43,103 nucleotides of DNA from Oscillospiraceae bacterium (GTDB lineage: Bacteria; Bacillota; Clostridia; Oscillospirales; Acutalibacteraceae): NCBI GenBank assembly GCA_022763825.1, contig JALEQX010000100.1, positions 1-43,103 of the forward strand. Direction: 5' to 3'. This document shows positions 1 to 8,370 of this stretch, piece by piece. The notes under the pieces were generated by a model that saw only the letters and a program-made list of their open reading frames with translations, searched no databases and was not told the origin of the DNA. How positions within the stretch are numbered: position 1 is the first letter of the stretch; each line of letters starts with the position of its first letter. A program made the position numbers and the translations under genes.

Positions 1-55
1 GATAGCGGCTTTTGCCGCCGTTTGTATCGAAACGGTGTCGATGATGAGCAGATAG

Positions 56-90
56 CAATAATTTGCCTCGTTCAGTTCGGTAAATTATTG
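56..90. repeat. CAATAATTT palindrome, copy A
   Basis: Arms CAATAATTT (56-64) and AAATTATTG (82-90) are perfect inverse complements. Pairing extends inward through a G-T and two G-C pairs, leaving a loop of about 11 bases. The same arms occur at 15419-15444, 15523-15556 and 28991-29026. The role is unknown. It has no T-run and is not a classical terminator. Confidence 0.6.
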
Positions 91-125
91 AAGTAAGAAG
101 TTTTAGCACTCGGTAAAAACAGTGT

Positions 126-163
126 AAAAAAGCAGATCGCAAGTTGCGCAATCTGCTTTTTTT
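126..163. terminator. Bidirectional intrinsic terminator
   Basis: Arms GCAGAT (132-137) and ATCTGC (151-156) form a hairpin flanked by an A-run on the left and a T-run on the right, so it can work in both directions. It would end the minus-strand gene at 307-1059 and anything entering from the left edge. The inner stem has a C/A mismatch followed by two G-C pairs. Confidence 0.65.
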
Positions 164-306
164 CTTTATACAAGCATTCCAAAAAATTTCTGTCTTTACC
201 GCGGGAAGACAATATCTTTCCCTGCTTCCCAATCCGAATTTTATAATATTTTTTGATTATCATTAAAATCCGAACGAAATCTCTTCTAATAATTGCCCGC
301 CGTCGT

Positions 307-1059
307 TCACTGTGCTTTTTTCATTTCCTCGATTTCAAGATTTATATTTCTCTTTTTCGAGTGGAGGTAGGGCTTGATTCTCAAAATTATATACATCGGG
401 ATTCCGCCCGCAAAGTTCATTACGATATCGCCCATAGTGTCCATAAGCGCGAATCTCGACGGGTCTTTCGGATCGAAAAGATTGAATATCTTAGACGGGT
501 CTCCGCCTGCGGCGGCAAGAGCATTCTGATAGCTCCAGTGCTGTGCGTCTCCGCCGGCTATCTGGTCGTATGAGAATTCGAAAAGCTCCCACGCCGTCGA
601 GATTATGAACGCAAGTCCGAGCGCGCAGAGTACAGCAATTTCGGGGTCGCATGTGACCTTGCGTTTTAACTGCGTGGCTCCGACGTATTCGTAGCCTATG
701 AAAACAGCCTCCGCCGTGCCGAACGCATGAAGCGCCTTGTCAAAGAACGGAACGGAGTAGTAAAAGTTGAGATACGCTCCGCAGAACGAACCGAGGAAAA
801 ATCCGAGAGCCGTTATGTTCTGAAAATACGGAGAAAAGTATTTAAGCCTGTTATTTCCGGGCAGAGCCTGCGCGATTTCGTACGCAAACATGCCGACGAG
901 ATTCGCCGCCATCTGCAAAGGCTGCGACGAGCCTAAGTATTTGTCGCCGAAAATAAGACTCTTTAAAATGCCGTATATCATCAGCGCTCTTAGTATCCAC
1001 CAGTAGATAAGTTCAGCTTTTGAAACGTTTTTCATAATACGGGAAATGTAGTTTTTCAT
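307..1059 (-). CDS. Multi-pass membrane protein, YjdF/DUF2238-like
   Basis: A 250-residue protein with about six hydrophobic segments, so probably an integral membrane protein. Conserved-looking polar positions lie in or next to the membrane: D107 and H111 in DKALHAFGT, E158 and E161 in WELFEF, and D207 and D211 in DTMGDIV. This H/E/D spacing resembles the YjdF/DUF2238 group of uncharacterised bacterial membrane proteins; that link is from memory of the family pattern. The start is ATG at 1057-1059 with AGGA about seven bases upstream; the internal ATG at codon 9 lacks a ribosome binding site. It is transcribed alone, divergently from the polysaccharide export operon. No function is assigned. 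Confidence 0.6.
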   Translation of the reverse strand: MKNYISRIMKNVSKAELIYWWILRALMIYGILKSLIFGDKYLGSSQPLQMAANLVGMFAYEIAQALPGNNRLKYFSPYFQNITALGFFLGSFCGAYLNFYYSVPFFDKALHAFGTAEAVFIGYEYVGATQLKRKVTCDPEIAVLCALGLAFIISTAWELFEFSYDQIAGGDAQHWSYQNALAAAGGDPSKIFNLFDPKDPSRFALMDTMGDIVMNFAGGIPMYIILRIKPYLHSKKRNINLEIEEMKKAQ

Positions 1060-1203
1060 CGATTTATCCTCGATTGTCTTTTATTTTGCAGAACGATGAT
1101 AACATATATATTATAAATAATTATTCTTTTAGTGAAAGAACTTCTTAAGAATATTATAACGTTTTGATAAAAAAATATAAACAGGGGATAATCTGTTGAA
1201 TTC

Positions 1204-1232
1204 TTGACAATAAAAATTGTATTATATATAAT
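1204..1232 (+). promoter_or_regulatory. Sigma-A promoter of polysaccharide export operon
   Basis: TTGACA (1204-1209) and TATAAT (1227-1232) are separated by exactly 17 bases, a perfect consensus. Transcription should start near 1239, giving a short leader to the ATG at 1282. Confidence 0.9.
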
Positions 1233-1281
1233 ATTATCTTAGGTTTGGTATAGTTTATTTGTGTTGAAACGAGGTTTTCAT

Positions 1282-2094
1282 ATGGGACTTATAAAATCAA
1301 TCAGAACGGTGGTAAGCGAGAATTGGACTAACCGCAAACGTCTCGTCCGTCTCGCGGTCTATGATTTGAAAAATAAAAACGGCGGAACGGTTCTCGGATT
1401 CCTCTGGAACTTTTTAAACCCTGCGTTACAGATACTTATATACTGGTTCGTGTTCGCCGTAGGATTGAGACAGGGCGCGGATATCGGCGGCGTTCCATAC
1501 ATTATATGGCTTATCGTCGGAATCGTGCCGTGGTTCTTTATGAGCACATGCATGCTCGAGTCCGACATGTCGATACTCTCGTTTTCATCCGTCTTGAAAC
1601 GAATGACGTTCCCCATGGCGGTTGTCCCCGTCAAGACGGTCGTTACGAACCTGATAACTCATTTTATATCTGTCATAATCGCTTTTATAATCGTCGCCGC
1701 GAGCGGAGTGCACATAGGCAGTCAGCTTTGGCAGATAGTATATTATATGTTCGCCGCCGTATTCTTTTTAATATCGTACGCGCTGATAGGCTCGTCGATT
1801 ACGGTCATATTCAGGGATTATCATAACATTTTCTCGTTTGTTGTAAGAATGCTGTTCTTCATCTCTCCCGCCATGTGGAATCCCGACGAGTCGAACAAGG
1901 CTATACGGATTATTATGATGATAAACCCGTTCGCGTATATTATAAACGGTTACAGGAACGCGGTGTTCTATTCTGAATCATTGCTTCTTCCGCTGACGAA
2001 CGGCATTATCTTTTGGGCTGTGTCGATTGTAATGTTTATCGTCGGATGCCTTTTGCACACTAAATTAAGACGTAAATTCATAGATTTGCTTTAA
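1282..2094 (+). CDS. ABC-2 polysaccharide export permease (Wzm/TagG type)
   Basis: Transmembrane subunit of an ABC exporter that moves an undecaprenyl-linked polysaccharide (teichoic acid, rhamnan or O-antigen-like chain) across the membrane. It has about 270 residues and six hydrophobic segments, with the amphipathic N-terminus and the FLWNFLNPALQ stretch typical of ABC-2 polysaccharide permeases. I place the start at ATG 1282 because GAGG lies seven bases upstream; an upstream in-frame GTG at 1261 has no ribosome binding site. The ATPase partner follows after 12 bases. Substrate identity cannot be read from the permease. It is the first gene of an operon with the ATPase, a coiled-coil protein and a glycosyltransferase. 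Confidence 0.88.
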   Translation: MGLIKSIRTVVSENWTNRKRLVRLAVYDLKNKNGGTVLGFLWNFLNPALQILIYWFVFAVGLRQGADIGGVPYIIWLIVGIVPWFFMSTCMLESDMSILSFSSVLKRMTFPMAVVPVKTVVTNLITHFISVIIAFIIVAASGVHIGSQLWQIVYYMFAAVFFLISYALIGSSITVIFRDYHNIFSFVVRMLFFISPAMWNPDESNKAIRIIMMINPFAYIINGYRNAVFYSESLLLPLTNGIIFWAVSIVMFIVGCLLHTKLRRKFIDLL

Positions 2095-2106
2095 GGGGGA
2101 ATAAAG

Positions 2107-2928
2107 ATGTCGTTTGCTCAGAATTTTATGCCGAGACCCGTCGTCTCGTTTTCTCACGTGTCAAAGGATTATACGCTCTATTCCTCGTTTTCCGATAAGC
2201 TCAAGGGGCTTTTCCTTAACAATTCGAAAATTAAAACGTACAGAGCCGTCGACAACGTTAATTTTATACTAAGACAGGGCGAGGTCGTCGGTCTTATCGG
2301 ACTCAACGGCAGCGGAAAGTCGACGATAGCGTCCATGATAACGGGCATAACGCAGCCGACCGAGGGCAGAATCAGAGTCAAGGGCGAGGTCAATATGCTC
2401 GCCGCCTCCTCGGGTATGCGACCCGCACTCACGGGCATAGACAATATACGTTTCAAATGCCTGTTGATGGGACTTTCAAACAGCGAAATAGACGAAATCG
2501 AAAAGGAAATAATCGACTTCGCCGATATTGGAATTTATATAAATCAGCCGGTTAAAACGTATTCGTCGGGCATGGTTTCGAGACTCGGATTCGCTATAAG
2601 CGTTCATATGGATCCCGATATTTTAATTATCGACGAGGCTTTGAGCGTAGGCGACAACAGCTTTTCGGACAAGTGTCTTGACAAGATAAACGAATTTAAA
2701 AATAAGGGTAAGACGATAGTTTTCGTAAGCCACGCGACGAATCAGATGGAGACGTTCTGCGACAGGGTTATATGGATAAACAGGGGCAGAGTAATAGGCG
2801 ACGGCGAACCTAAGAGCATTATAGTTCCGTACTGCGGATTCGCAAGGGAGTACGCCGGGATGACGAACGAGGAACGCGCGTACGCTCAGCCCGAACTCGA
2901 ATTCTATCAGAATAAATATCTTCGCTGA
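2107..2928 (+). CDS. ABC polysaccharide export ATPase (Wzt/TagH N-domain type)
   Basis: Nucleotide-binding subunit for the upstream permease. Visible motifs: Walker A GLNGSGKST (about 65-73), signature YSSGM (152-156), Walker B ILIIDEALS (172-180) with catalytic Glu 177, and an H-loop VSH near 208. The YSSGM signature in place of LSGGQ is characteristic of Wzt, TagH and KpsT ATPases. At 273 residues it lacks the C-terminal carbohydrate-recognition domain of Wzt proteins that read the chain terminus, although about 35 residues follow the ATPase core. The start is ATG at 2107 behind AGGGGGA. It is translated closely after the permease and is followed 14 bases later by the coiled-coil gene. Confidence 0.9.
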   Translation: MSFAQNFMPRPVVSFSHVSKDYTLYSSFSDKLKGLFLNNSKIKTYRAVDNVNFILRQGEVVGLIGLNGSGKSTIASMITGITQPTEGRIRVKGEVNMLAASSGMRPALTGIDNIRFKCLLMGLSNSEIDEIEKEIIDFADIGIYINQPVKTYSSGMVSRLGFAISVHMDPDILIIDEALSVGDNSFSDKCLDKINEFKNKGKTIVFVSHATNQMETFCDRVIWINRGRVIGDGEPKSIIVPYCGFAREYAGMTNEERAYAQPELEFYQNKYLR

Positions 2929-2942
2929 CGGGAGAATTATAT

Positions 2943-3230
2943 ATGGAAACCACGGCAGAAAACAATATTGAAATAGGAAAATTAAAAGAGGATAACGCCC
3001 GTCTATTGTCCGAACTCAAGCAGTGTTATTCTGATATCGAAAATCAGACGGCTGTTTTATCGTCCGTTAAAAAGGATCTGCGCCGATATGAGGTTCAGAT
3101 AAATTCGTTAAAGGTCGAAAACGATAATTTCAAGAGAAAATTTTCAATTATCGAGAATAATTTTATCGGTTCGCGCCTTTTAAATGTTTACAGAAAGTAT
3201 AAAAACGTGATTCTGCGTTTTTCAAAGTGA
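2943..3230 (+). CDS. Small coiled-coil protein in export operon
   Basis: A 95-residue protein with no recognised family. Residues 8-70 form a nearly uninterrupted charged heptad-like helix (coiled coil). The last 25 or so residues are basic and aromatic (SRLLNVYRKYKNVILRF), resembling an amphipathic membrane-binding or partner-binding tail. There is no signal peptide, so it is probably cytoplasmic at the membrane face. It has its own GGAG site and sits between the exporter ATPase and the glycosyltransferase. A scaffold or chain-length role is possible by position only, as coiled coils of WbdD-type proteins do this in O9a polysaccharide; nothing in the sequence proves it. Confidence 0.75.
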   Translation: METTAENNIEIGKLKEDNARLLSELKQCYSDIENQTAVLSSVKKDLRRYEVQINSLKVENDNFKRKFSIIENNFIGSRLLNVYRKYKNVILRFSK

Positions 3231-3239
3231 GGGAGAATT

Positions 3240-6200
3240 ATGTCCGCTGACAATATCAACGAGGCTTTAAAATATTTAAAACGCCGTTCGGCAGAGCTTA
3301 AAGAACTGCTCGGCGAATTCGGCGTTTCGATCGACGAAAAGGAAAACGCCGTTTATTTTGATACGGATAAAAAAAGTCTTAAAGATTTGAAGGTCGCCGC
3401 GATTGCGGACGCTTTCACGCGCGGTAATTTTGAGAGCGAGTGTGATTTTTTCTCCCTAACGTGCTCCGACTGGAAGAATGAAATCGACTCGTTTAATCCC
3501 GATCTTTTATTTATAGAATCCGCGTGGAACGGCAAAAATAATTCGTGGTATAAGAAAATTGCAAACGGAAGCAAGGAGCTTTATGAATTAAGCGAATACT
3601 GCCGGTCAAAAAAAATTCCGATAGTATTCTGGAATAAAGAGGACCCCGTTTTTACGGACGTTTTCATGTCGGCGGCGTCGTGCGCGGACTACGTTTTCAC
3701 TACGGACATAGACTGTGTTGCGAAGTATAAGAAGAGTCTTAACAGCGACAACGTTTATCTTCTTCATTTCTCGGCGCAGCCCCGCGTACATAATCCGCTC
3801 GAAATGCATGTAAGAAAGGATAAATTCTGCTTTGCGGGCGCGTATTATCATAAGTATAAAGAGAGATGCAAAGTTTTCGACGACTTTGCCGACGTTTTCG
3901 AGAGCACAAAGGGACTCGAAATATTCGACAGAAATTTTAAAAATCCGAGACCCGAGCATGCGTTTCCCGCAAGATATAATAAAATGATATTGGGTTCGCT
4001 GGCTCCCGACGAAATACATATAGCGTATAAGGGCTACAACTACGGCGTAAACATGAACTCCGTAAACTCGTCGCAGTCGATGTTTGCGCGCAGGGTGTTT
4101 GAGCTTCTGGCTTCGAATACGATAACCGTCGGCAATTATTCGCGCGGTCAGCGGAACTTCTTCGGCGACTTAACGATAAGTACGGACAATTCAAATGAGC
4201 TTAAACGTCATCTTGACAAATATTGTTACGACGAGGAATCGACGCGTAAATTCAGGCTCGCGGGACTTCGTACCGTACTGTCATACCATCTGTGCGAGGA
4301 CAGACTCGGATATATAGCGAGCATTGTTTTCGGCAGGGATATGAAGAAAAAGCTGCCCGGAATTTCGCTTTATTCGTACTGCGAAACGGGGGAGGAAATA
4401 AAGAACGTAATATTTTCATTTGCCCGTCAGACGTACAAAAACGCCCGTCTTTATATCATAACGGACGTCGATTTTACCGAGTCGGACGAGAGAGTAAAAA
4501 GAATCGGAACCGATGAAGCCTCGTCGGCGGAGTTCCCCGTAAACGGATTTATCGCAGCTATGAATCCGCGTGATTTTTACGGTGAAAATTATCTTTACGA
4601 CCTTGTTTTGTCGGTGAGATATTCTTCCCTCGACGGCTTCGGAAAAGCAGATACATATAAAAACGAAAACGGCGAAGTCTCGATTGCTTCAAGAGAAAAT
4701 ACGTACAGGGAGTGTTCCTCGTTTAATTCGAACGCGGGAATTGTCAAGCCGTCTGCCGTAAAATGCGATGTTTTAAGCTTTGCAAAGGGTGTAAAGCTTG
4801 ACGGAAAATTCCTATGCACGGACGAATTCAACTACTGTGAAAACGGCGGTCAGTCGTGCGAAAAATGCGGGGATATGTTTATCGCCGATAAGGGAATAGA
4901 GCTTCATAAACTCGAAAAACTTGCCGAGAATATAAAGCCGGGCGAGGACGATTCGATTTATATAAACTACGGCCCCGTCGAGCTTAACAACGCTTTCAGA
5001 AAGTATACTGATAAAAAGGTTCTCTATTTCGCCGCCGACGGAAAAACGGGCGTTGACTCGAAAATGTCCGAGGGCGAAAAGAGCGAACCCGTAATCGCAA
5101 AGGAATTAAAGCTTTCCGAACACGGTATACAGAATAATATTTCGATAGTCTGTGCGTGCGCGGGCGACCTTGCGGTTAATATAAAATGCGATATGCTCGA
5201 CAGCTCAAAACGCGTTATAACATCGGAAGTAAGTACCGATATGCCGTTTTTGTCAGCGGATATTCCCGTAGGATGCGATTATGTTAATATTTCGCTCGTT
5301 ATAACCGGTTCGGGCAACACGGAGATAAGCTCTGTCAGAATCGGAAGCGATATAAATATCTATGAGGATATGCCGTTTGTGTCGAGAAACGATACGCTTG
5401 TTCTTGCACCCGCATACCCGTCGTACGACGATTTGTATAAATACATGTACATCCACCGCCGTTTAAAGGCTTATAAAAATTACGCCTATCCCGCAGACGC
5501 CGCCGCGATAGGCGCGGACGTTAAGGCTGAATTCAGAGAATACGACGGAATCGACGTGGTTTCGGGCAACGCCGACAGACTCGTTTCGATTCTCGAAAAT
5601 TCGAATATTAAAAATATATTCATCCACTTCCTTGACCCGTATATCTGGAGCATTATCAAGCCCTACACCGATTCGTTCAATATATTTATATGGTCTCACG
5701 GATTCGACATTCAGCCGTGGTTCAGACGTAAATATAATTTTGAGACGGACAGGGAGCTTGAAAAGGCGAAAGAACAGTCGGCAGTCAGGGAAAAAATGTG
5801 GCGCGAGGTTTTCGAGTGCTCGAAAACGGATAATATTCATTTCGTATTTGTTTCCGAATATCTTAAAAATACGGTCGGCGAGGACTACGGCGTCGAATTT
5901 ACGGATAAAAACTCGTCCGTCATTCACAACTGCATTGATACGTCGCTTTATTCGTATGAAAAGAAGCCGAAAGAGCAGAGATTTAAAATTCTTGCGGTTA
6001 AATCGTTCGCAAACAACAACTACGCAAACGACGTTATGACAAAAGCGATTGCGGAGCTTTCAAAATATGACGAATTTAAAGATATGACGTTCGATATTTT
6101 CGGCGACGGAGAAAAATTCGACATAACGTATTCGGCTCTTAAAAGGTACAAAAACGTCAATATGAACAGGCGTTATCTCTCACCGTACGACATCGCGGAC

Positions 6201-6518
6201 GAGCATAAAACACACGGAATTTTCCTTTGTACCACGCGTATGGATACGCAGGGCGTTTCGCGTGACGAGGCAATGTCCTCGGGACTCGTTCCCGTGACGA
6301 ACGCGGTTGCCGCCGTACCCGAATTTGTTGACGATAACTGCGGAATTTTAGCCGGGGCAGAGGATTATAAGGGTATCGCCGACGGAATTTTAAGACTTGT
6401 AAGGGACGAAAAGCTCTTTGAGAAAATGAGCGAAAACGCGGCGAAGCATGTGCGTGAAATTTCGTCCGTCGAATCGGAGGTACCGAAGGAACTCGGGCTT
6501 ATAAATATTAAAATATAA
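3240..6518 (+). CDS. Multidomain glycosyltransferase (CgeB-like, GT2-like remnant, GT4)
   Basis: A 1092-residue cytoplasmic protein. Residues 45-350 resemble the CgeB/DUF3880 glycosyltransferase group (KFCFAGAYYHKY near 195; MFARRVFELLASNT near 281). Residues 371-480 look like a GT2 fold whose usual acidic DxD stretch before YYG has become NPRDFYG (near 442). Residues 610-710 read as a beta-sandwich, possibly a carbohydrate-binding domain. Residues 719-1088 are a GT4-type transferase with IFGDGEKF and QGVSRDEAMSSGLVPVT. It is therefore likely to add at least two kinds of linkage to the exported polysaccharide; donor sugars are unknown. The ATG at 3240 is preceded by GGGAG. It is the last gene of the operon, ending before a strong hairpin shared with the convergent ABC exporter genes. 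Confidence 0.82.
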   Translation: MSADNINEALKYLKRRSAELKELLGEFGVSIDEKENAVYFDTDKKSLKDLKVAAIADAFTRGNFESECDFFSLTCSDWKNEIDSFNPDLLFIESAWNGKNNSWYKKIANGSKELYELSEYCRSKKIPIVFWNKEDPVFTDVFMSAASCADYVFTTDIDCVAKYKKSLNSDNVYLLHFSAQPRVHNPLEMHVRKDKFCFAGAYYHKYKERCKVFDDFADVFESTKGLEIFDRNFKNPRPEHAFPARYNKMILGSLAPDEIHIAYKGYNYGVNMNSVNSSQSMFARRVFELLASNTITVGNYSRGQRNFFGDLTISTDNSNELKRHLDKYCYDEESTRKFRLAGLRTVLSYHLCEDRLGYIASIVFGRDMKKKLPGISLYSYCETGEEIKNVIFSFARQTYKNARLYIITDVDFTESDERVKRIGTDEASSAEFPVNGFIAAMNPRDFYGENYLYDLVLSVRYSSLDGFGKADTYKNENGEVSIASRENTYRECSSFNSNAGIVKPSAVKCDVLSFAKGVKLDGKFLCTDEFNYCENGGQSCEKCGDMFIADKGIELHKLEKLAENIKPGEDDSIYINYGPVELNNAFRKYTDKKVLYFAADGKTGVDSKMSEGEKSEPVIAKELKLSEHGIQNNISIVCACAGDLAVNIKCDMLDSSKRVITSEVSTDMPFLSADIPVGCDYVNISLVITGSGNTEISSVRIGSDINIYEDMPFVSRNDTLVLAPAYPSYDDLYKYMYIHRRLKAYKNYAYPADAAAIGADVKAEFREYDGIDVVSGNADRLVSILENSNIKNIFIHFLDPYIWSIIKPYTDSFNIFIWSHGFDIQPWFRRKYNFETDRELEKAKEQSAVREKMWREVFECSKTDNIHFVFVSEYLKNTVGEDYGVEFTDKNSSVIHNCIDTSLYSYEKKPKEQRFKILAVKSFANNNYANDVMTKAIAELSKYDEFKDMTFDIFGDGEKFDITYSALKRYKNVNMNRRYLSPYDIADEHKTHGIFLCTTRMDTQGVSRDEAMSSGLVPVTNAVAAVPEFVDDNCGILAGAEDYKGIADGILRLVRDEKLFEKMSENAAKHVREISSVESEVPKELGLINIKI

Positions 6519-6524
6519 CAATCA

Positions 6525-6565
6525 AAAAAGCTGTAATTCACATCGAATGTAAATTACAGCTTTTT
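6525..6565. terminator. Bidirectional terminator between convergent operons
   Basis: A perfect 14-bp stem, AAAAAGCTGTAATT (6525-6538) and AATTACAGCTTTTT (6552-6565), has a 13-base loop. A-runs and T-runs on the outer sides serve both the glycosyltransferase operon and the minus-strand ABC exporter. Confidence 0.9.
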
Positions 6566-6600
6566 ATTAATTTTGTCCGGACGTTTTTAACATCCCCGGT

Positions 6601-8370
6601 TTAGGTCGTCTCAAACTGGCTGTTGTATAAATTCGTGTAGAATCCGTTTTGAGCCATGAGGGAATCATGATTGCCCTGTTCTATTATTTTACCGTCTTTC
6701 ATGACGAGGATAACGTCCGCGCTCTGTATTGTCGAGAGTCGGTGCGCGACTATGAAGCTCGTCCTGCCCTCGGTCATTTTTGCAAACGCGTTCTGAATTT
6801 TCAGCTCCGTTCTCGTATCGATTGACGATGTTGCTTCGTCGAGAATCAGCATCGGCGGTAGGCTTAACATGATTCTCGTTATGCACAGAAGCTGTTTTTG
6901 TCCCTGCGAAAGTCCGCCGTCGCTCTCGCCCAGAACGGTATCGTATCCGTCGGGCAGACGTTTTATGAACGAGTGCGCGTGCGCCGATTTCGCCGCCGCG
7001 ATAACCTCTTCGTCCGTCGCGTCGGGCTTTGAAATTCTGATATTGTCCCTGACAGTGCCGTATCTCAGCCACGTGTCCTGTAAGACCATGCCGTAGTTTG
7101 ACCTTAACGATTTTCTCGTAAGACACTTTATCGGCTCGCCGTCTACGCTTATTTTGCCCGAATCCGCGTCGTAGAAACGCATCAAAAGATTAATAAGCGT
7201 TGTCTTTCCGCATCCGGTGGGGCCTACGATTGCGATTCTCTGACCGGGATGCACGGATAAATTAAAATCCTCGATAAGCTTTTTGCCGGGAGTGTATGAG
7301 AAATAAACCGAGTCAAAATCGACCTTTCCCGTCGGAGAAACGAGCGTTTTTGCGCCCTTCGAATCGGGAATTTCGGGAGTTTCGTTTATGAATTCGAATA
7401 ATCTCTCGGCGCAGGCGAGCGAATTCTGAAGCTCAGTGATAACGCCCGATATTTCGTTAAACGGCTTTGTGTACTGGTTTGCGTAACTTAAAAATGAAAC
7501 AAGTCCGCCGATGGTCATTGCGAAATGTCCGCCGTTTATAACTCCTATCGCGCCCGTTAAGGCGACCGCCGCGTAGACTATGCTGTTGATAAAGCGCGTG
7601 CATGGGTTTGTAAGGGATGAAAAGAACGTTGCTTTAAGCGAGCATTTTTCGAGTCTTTCATTTATTTCGTTAAATTTTTCGTTAGCGTCGTTCTCCTTTG
7701 AAAACGCCTGAACGGTTTTTTCGTTTCCGAGCGTTTCCTCAATGTGAGAGGTCTGCTCCGCGTTCGTTTGCGACCTTAGGGTAAACATCGCGTGCGTTTT
7801 CTTTGCTATAAAGCGTGCCATGAACAACGACAGCGGAGTCAGCACGACTACGACCGCGGTTATCGGGGGGTTTATCGTCAGCATGAAAACGAGAGTCGCT
7901 CCTATCGTCATAACGCCCGTGAACAGCTGTGAAAATCCCATCAGCAGACCGTCTCCGAACTGGTCGGCGTCGGAGATAATTCTGCTGACCGTGTCGCCGT
8001 GCGGGTGAGAGTCAAGGTATTTAAGCGGGAGAATTTCGAGCTTTTTGAACGCGTCGTTTCTCGCGTCGCGTATGACCCTGTACGTTATGCGGTTGTTTAT
8101 CATGTTCATTATCCATTGGATTACGGCGGTGACGGCGGCTATTATTCCGACTTTTATAAGTATATTTTTTATCGAGTCGAAATCGACGTTTCCGATTCCG
8201 TGTATACAGTCTATCGCATTTCCCGCGAGTATCGGAATGTATAATGTAAGAACGACGCTTACGCCTGCGAGGAGAATCGAGAAAAACAGCAGGATTTTAT
8301 ATCTTCCGACATACTTCATCAGCATCTTTACGGTCTTTCTGTCGTTTGAAGAGGTGCGTTTTTTCTTCAT
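6601..8370 (-). CDS. Heterodimeric ABC exporter, catalytic half
   Basis: Half-transporter of 589 residues with an N-terminal six-helix exporter domain (about 1-330) and a C-terminal ATPase domain. The ATPase has Walker A GPTGCGKTT (near 381), a variant signature LSQGQ (near 487), Walker B LILDEATSS with an intact catalytic Glu (near 510), and H-loop VAHRLST (near 543). The intact Glu and His together with the LSQGQ signature match the consensus-site subunit of TM287/288-type heterodimers. The start ATG overlaps the stop of the partner gene by four bases (ATGA), so the two are translationally coupled. The substrate is unknown: lipid, peptide or drug export are all possible. Confidence 0.9.
   Translation of the reverse strand: MKKKRTSSNDRKTVKMLMKYVGRYKILLFFSILLAGVSVVLTLYIPILAGNAIDCIHGIGNVDFDSIKNILIKVGIIAAVTAVIQWIMNMINNRITYRVIRDARNDAFKKLEILPLKYLDSHPHGDTVSRIISDADQFGDGLLMGFSQLFTGVMTIGATLVFMLTINPPITAVVVVLTPLSLFMARFIAKKTHAMFTLRSQTNAEQTSHIEETLGNEKTVQAFSKENDANEKFNEINERLEKCSLKATFFSSLTNPCTRFINSIVYAAVALTGAIGVINGGHFAMTIGGLVSFLSYANQYTKPFNEISGVITELQNSLACAERLFEFINETPEIPDSKGAKTLVSPTGKVDFDSVYFSYTPGKKLIEDFNLSVHPGQRIAIVGPTGCGKTTLINLLMRFYDADSGKISVDGEPIKCLTRKSLRSNYGMVLQDTWLRYGTVRDNIRISKPDATDEEVIAAAKSAHAHSFIKRLPDGYDTVLGESDGGLSQGQKQLLCITRIMLSLPPMLILDEATSSIDTRTELKIQNAFAKMTEGRTSFIVAHRLSTIQSADVILVMKDGKIIEQGNHDSLMAQNGFYTNLYNSQFETT

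Larger units (their letters stand above)
1..306. other. Window edge, no complete gene
   Basis: No complete gene is supported here. The forward frame starting at base 1 is open to a TAA at 94-96, so the tail of an upstream plus-strand gene is possible, but about 31 codons without a recognisable motif are too little to call. The stretch holds one CAATAATTT palindrome (56-90) and a bidirectional terminator (about 126-163). The rest is A/T-rich spacer downstream of the minus-strand gene at 307-1059. Confidence 0.4.

Noticed and set aside
103..129. TTAGCACTC at 103-111 resembles one half of a CIRCE heat-shock operator
   Set aside because: The second half is degenerate and the spacing is off by one; it lies downstream of a gene and inside a terminator region, not at a promoter.
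72..263. Minus-strand frame of 63 residues at the window edge
   Set aside because: It reads through the terminator hairpin and a palindromic repeat and lacks a ribosome binding site.
1261..1281. GTG start for the polysaccharide permease
   Set aside because: No ribosome binding site precedes it; the GAGG at 1271-1274 is placed for ATG 1282.
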